The notes under the pieces: generated by a model | What the model was told of the DNA's origin: nothing | What the model saw: only the letters and a program-made list of their open reading frames with translations | The model's database searches: none | Made by a program: the position numbers and the translations under genes | Assembly: GCA_024401635.1 (NCBI GenBank) | Contig: JAKSKP010000008.1 | Coordinates: 1-44,259, forward strand | DNA: 44,259 bases | Direction: 5' to 3' | DNA from: Bacteroidales bacterium | Lineage (GTDB): Bacteria > Bacteroidota > Bacteroidia > Bacteroidales > UBA932 | Shown: positions 41,667-44,259 of the stretch, piece by piece | Layout: each line of letters opens with the position of its first letter | Numbering within the stretch: position 1 is the stretch's first letter

Positions 41667-44006
41667 TTACAGACGCACCTTCTGGCCGGGAGCAGTGTCG
41701 AAAACCTTCTCCACTCCGTCGTATTGCACTTTCAACCGCCCTCCCTTCGTGGAAAGTATATCGGCTTCAAGCAGTTTGCCATCCTTCCATTCCATATCCA
41801 CGACAAAACCTCCACGGGCCCTGAAACCGCGTACCCGACCCTGCGGCCAGGCGGAAGGCAGGGCGGGAAGAAGCCTCACGGCACCGCCCTGGCTCTGCAG
41901 CAGCATTTCCGCAATTCCCGCCGTGACGCCGAAATTCCCGTCTATCTGGAAAGGAGGATGGGCGTCGAAAAGGTTGGGATAGGTGCGTCCGAACTTGAAG
42001 TTTCCCATCCCGACCGCCGGAATGCCGTGCTCAGGACGGCCCAGTTTGTACGGCGACATCAGGGTGAACATATTCTCCATTATCTTCAGGGCATGGTCTC
42101 CGTCCCGCATTCTGGCCCAGAAATTCGTTTTCCAGCCCAGACTCCAGCCCGTCGCCATGTCACCGCGCTGAACGAGGGTCATACGGGCGGCCTCGAACAG
42201 TTCGGGCGTCGTATCGGGATCTATCTGGTTGGAAGGATAAAGGCCGTACAGATGCGAGATATGCCTGTGTTCATCCGTGGGGTCATCTATATCCTCCTGC
42301 CATTCCTGAAGCTGGCCGTACTGGCCCACCTTCATCTTCGGCAACCTGGAAATGGCATCAGCCAGGACATCCCTGTAGCCGGAGTCCACGCCCAGTTCCT
42401 GCGCCGCCCTGCGGGCGGCATCCAGTATGTCGAACACTATCTGGTTGTCCATTGTGCAACCTGCGCACAAGGGATTCGCCTTCCCCACTCCGCCGTGTTC
42501 CGGGCTCACGGAAGGCACCACCACCAGACATCCCGTGGAAGGATCGGTCTGCATATAATCGAGGTAGAAATCGGCGGCACCCTTGAGCACCGGATACCAT
42601 TTGGCCAGGAAATCCCTGTCAAGGGTGAAAAGATAATGCTCCCAAAGATGCGTGGCAAGCCAGGCGCCGCCGTTGGGGAACATTCCCCAATAAGCTCCGT
42701 CAACAGGGCCTGCAATACGCCACAGGTCGGTATTGTGATGGGCCATCCAGCCCTTGCAGCCATACATTGTCCGGGCCGTGACCGCTCCGGTCTCACTGAG
42801 GTCCCCCACCATTGAGAACAGGGGCTCGAGACACTCCGTCAGACCGCATACCTCAGCGGGCCAGTAGTTCATCTCGGTGTTGATGTTTATGGTGTACTTG
42901 CTGTCCCAGGGAGAATATACCTCGCTGTTCCACTTGCCCTGGAGGGTGGCCGCCTGACCGCCCGGCTGGGAACCGGATATGAGAAGATAGCGTCCGTAGT
43001 TGAACATGAGCTCCACCATTCCCATATCGTCACTGCCGGAGAAGGCATCGAGACGCCTGTCCGTGGGCAGGGAGGCGTTCGCGCCCGAAGGCAGTTCCAG
43101 AGACACCCTTCCGTACTGCTCGTGATATGCATCGAGGTGACGCTTGAGCAGCTTCCTGTAGGAATGATTCCGGACAGCGTCGAGACGGGAGACGTTGGTC
43201 TGCGAAGGGTTGCCGGATATGTCGTCATAACGCACGAAATTCGTGGCTCCGGAAACAAGTATCGTTGTATTCGTGGAATTGCTGACGTGCAGGACACCGG
43301 CCTGTGCCGTAACGTTGCCGTTGCCGCTGACACGCAGCCTCAACTCCGCATTTAGCCCGGACTGGATGCCTTCCAGCTCAATACCCCTGACGTTTGCCAC
43401 CATTTCATTGCCTTCGGTGCTCACCTCGTATTCCAGAGGAGCCTCGTATGAAATGGTGAAGGTCTGAGGAGCGCCGCTTTCCATATGCAGAACTATGACC
43501 TTGTCGGCAAGCGATGCGAACGCGGTCCTGCTGCGCCGCACGCCGTTCTGGGTATAATATGTGGTGTTCAAGGCATTGTGCAGGTCCAGGGAACGCTCGT
43601 ATTGCGACACTTCCGTACTGTCTTCGAAAGAGAGCGTCAGGCTGCCGGCTGGAAGGAAGCACATTCCGTGCGTCCCGGTGAAGAAGTTCCCGTCCACAAT
43701 CTTTATGGCCTCATCTTCGCGCCCGTCAAATATCAGCCGGCGCACCTCATCCAGACGCTCCAGCGAACGGGGGCTGTCATTGTTGTAAGGCCTTCCGCTC
43801 CAGAACGTTTCCTCATTCAGCATAATCGTCTCACGGGCGACACCTCCGAACACCATCGCGCCCAGATTGGAATTGCCTATGGGCAGCGCCTCCAGCCACT
43901 CCTGTGCCGGAGCATCATACCAGAGCACTTCATTCTCGGATTTCTGTAAAGCGGATGTGCAGGCGGCAAGGGCCAGCAGCGCGGGAATCAGCAGTGACTT
44001 CTTCAT
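41667..44006 (-). CDS. GH95 lipoprotein: alpha-L-fucosidase or alpha-L-galactosidase
   Basis: Envelope lipoprotein of 779 residues (lipobox cysteine Cys16 in [12 protein letters not shown]). The N-terminal beta domain opens with [19 protein letters not shown] and [10 protein letters not shown], the GH95 hallmark. The (alpha/alpha)6 barrel carries the paired Asn (Asn374 and Asn376 in [15 protein letters not shown]), Glu503 (VSPEHGG) and Asp689 ([15 protein letters not shown]), matching the catalytic set of the family. Residue 372, two before the first Asn, is Thr where characterised fucosidases are reported to have His; the one known alpha-L-galactosidase has Thr. Specificity is therefore open. 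It ends 33 bp from lepA. The plant-polysaccharide context suits terminal L-Gal or L-Fuc on xylan, xyloglucan or RG side chains. Confidence 0.9.
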   Translation of the reverse strand: MKKSLLIPALLALAACTSALQKSENEVLWYDAPAQEWLEALPIGNSNLGAMVFGGVARETIMLNEETFWSGRPYNNDSPRSLERLDEVRRLIFDGREDEAIKIVDGNFFTGTHGMCFLPAGSLTLSFEDSTEVSQYERSLDLHNALNTTYYTQNGVRRSRTAFASLADKVIVLHMESGAPQTFTISYEAPLEYEVSTEGNEMVANVRGIELEGIQSGLNAELRLRVSGNGNVTAQAGVLHVSNSTNTTILVSGATNFVRYDDISGNPSQTNVSRLDAVRNHSYRKLLKRHLDAYHEQYGRVSLELPSGANASLPTDRRLDAFSGSDDMGMVELMFNYGRYLLISGSQPGGQAATLQGKWNSEVYSPWDSKYTININTEMNYWPAEVCGLTECLEPLFSMVGDLSETGAVTARTMYGCKGWMAHHNTDLWRIAGPVDGAYWGMFPNGGAWLATHLWEHYLFTLDRDFLAKWYPVLKGAADFYLDYMQTDPSTGCLVVVPSVSPEHGGVGKANPLCAGCTMDNQIVFDILDAARRAAQELGVDSGYRDVLADAISRLPKMKVGQYGQLQEWQEDIDDPTDEHRHISHLYGLYPSNQIDPDTTPELFEAARMTLVQRGDMATGWSLGWKTNFWARMRDGDHALKIMENMFTLMSPYKLGRPEHGIPAVGMGNFKFGRTYPNLFDAHPPFQIDGNFGVTAGIAEMLLQSQGGAVRLLPALPSAWPQGRVRGFRARGGFVVDMEWKDGKLLEADILSTKGGRLKVQYDGVEKVFDTAPGQKVRL

Positions 44007-44259
44007 ACATAAACGTTTTCTGTGCGTAAGTTAGGGATTATTTTGCAAAAAACATCCGCAGATTATTTTTGGGGACCTTATTCTAATCGGACGCAATAAA
44101 TATACACGGATGGCTACAACTGAGTTGGTTCGAAGTGAAAAAGACTACGTCTCCTGAATATTTCGGCTTGAGGACGGTCAAACCCCAAGAACCACGGCCG
44201 GTGGTATGCCAAGATTCCGGCATATGTTTTGGGCCAACTCGAATGTGGGATTGCATTTC
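44007..44259. other. Right-edge intergenic region without a recognisable gene
   Basis: Upstream of GH95 the region contains a 9-bp direct repeat (GATTATTTT at 44036-44044 and 44061-44069). An ATG at 44110 opens a frame of only 15 codons. The last 150 bp are open in one frame on each strand (reading, for example, WFEVKKTTSPEYFGLRTVK on plus), but neither resembles a family I know. It may be the edge of another gene or a decayed fragment. Confidence 0.4.
44042..44071 (+). promoter_or_regulatory. Outward-facing promoter (TTTG - N18 - TATTTTTG)
   Basis: TTTG at 44042-44045 and TATTTTTG at 44064-44071 give both elements of the Bacteroidota promoter with near-standard spacing, predicting a rightward start near 44075. 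No clear gene follows within the window. Confidence 0.45.

Noticed and set aside
41661-42815. 384-codon plus-strand open frame
   Set aside because: It is antisense to lepA's upstream end and GH95. The GH95 catalytic motifs establish the minus strand as coding, and the plus translation resembles nothing.
1-44259. tRNA, rRNA, CRISPR, insertion sequence or prophage elements
   Set aside because: No clover-leaf-like or spaced-repeat pattern, transposase motif, integrase or terminal repeats were recognised. Short or unusual RNAs could be missed by eye.

Overview
The window reads as chromosome of a Bacteroidales-type member of the Bacteroidota. The reasons are a SusC/SusD pair, AraC-type regulators with Reg_prop/Y_Y_Y sensors, a split transketolase, a DUF6377-type membrane regulator, and promoter boxes of the Bacteroidota TAnnTTTG (-7) form. 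The genus cannot be fixed from the sequence alone. Coding density is very high. No tRNA, rRNA, CRISPR array or recognisable insertion sequence was seen.

Layout, left to right. (1) 0.2-8.9 kb, minus strand: a tightly coupled six-gene string, rlmH > NtrY-like sensor kinase > cytosolic aldose 1-epimerase > glpK > glpF > DUF6377-like TPR/HTH membrane regulator. (2) 8.9-12.9 kb: a DUF4783 secreted protein (plus), efp, ispH and cmk (minus), and an NtrC-like AAA+ response regulator without a DNA-binding domain (plus), the probable partner of the NtrY-like kinase. (3) 12.9-23.2 kb, minus strand: a complete L-arabinose operon in the order GH51 arabinofuranosidase > lipoprotein aldose epimerase > Na+/sugar symporter > araD > araA > araB > transketolase N > transketolase C. 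The Nudix-type AraR repressor known from the Bacteroides thetaiotaomicron ara locus is absent. (4) 23.3-39.8 kb: an arabinan-type polysaccharide utilization locus (PUL). It holds a GH43_12-like enzyme (plus); a minus-strand operon of surface glycan-binding lipoprotein > SusC > SusD > endo-arabinanase GH43; a kinase-less HTCS-like regulator (minus); a divergent GH51 (plus); and a convergent GH43_5-like enzyme (minus). (5) 39.8-44.0 kb, minus strand: lepA, directly upstream of that last GH43, and a GH95 lipoprotein. (6) The last 250 bp hold a good outward-facing promoter with no recognisable gene.

How the genes work together (inference from family knowledge). The surface binding protein, SusD and the lipoprotein endo-arabinanase capture and cut arabinan. 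SusC imports the fragments. The periplasmic GH51 and GH43 enzymes release L-arabinose and the lipoprotein epimerase speeds anomer exchange. The SSS symporter imports the sugar, and AraA/AraB/AraD convert it to D-xylulose 5-phosphate for the split transketolase. The HTCS-like protein, with a periplasmic propeller sensor joined through one membrane helix to an AraC domain and no kinase or receiver, is the obvious candidate controller. The most interesting features are this phosphorelay-free regulator, the AraR-less ara operon, the duplicated-module binding protein upstream of susC, a 13-bp hairpin plus a promoter box between susD and its enzyme, and a GH95 with Thr at a position discussed as separating L-galactosidase from L-fucosidase activity.
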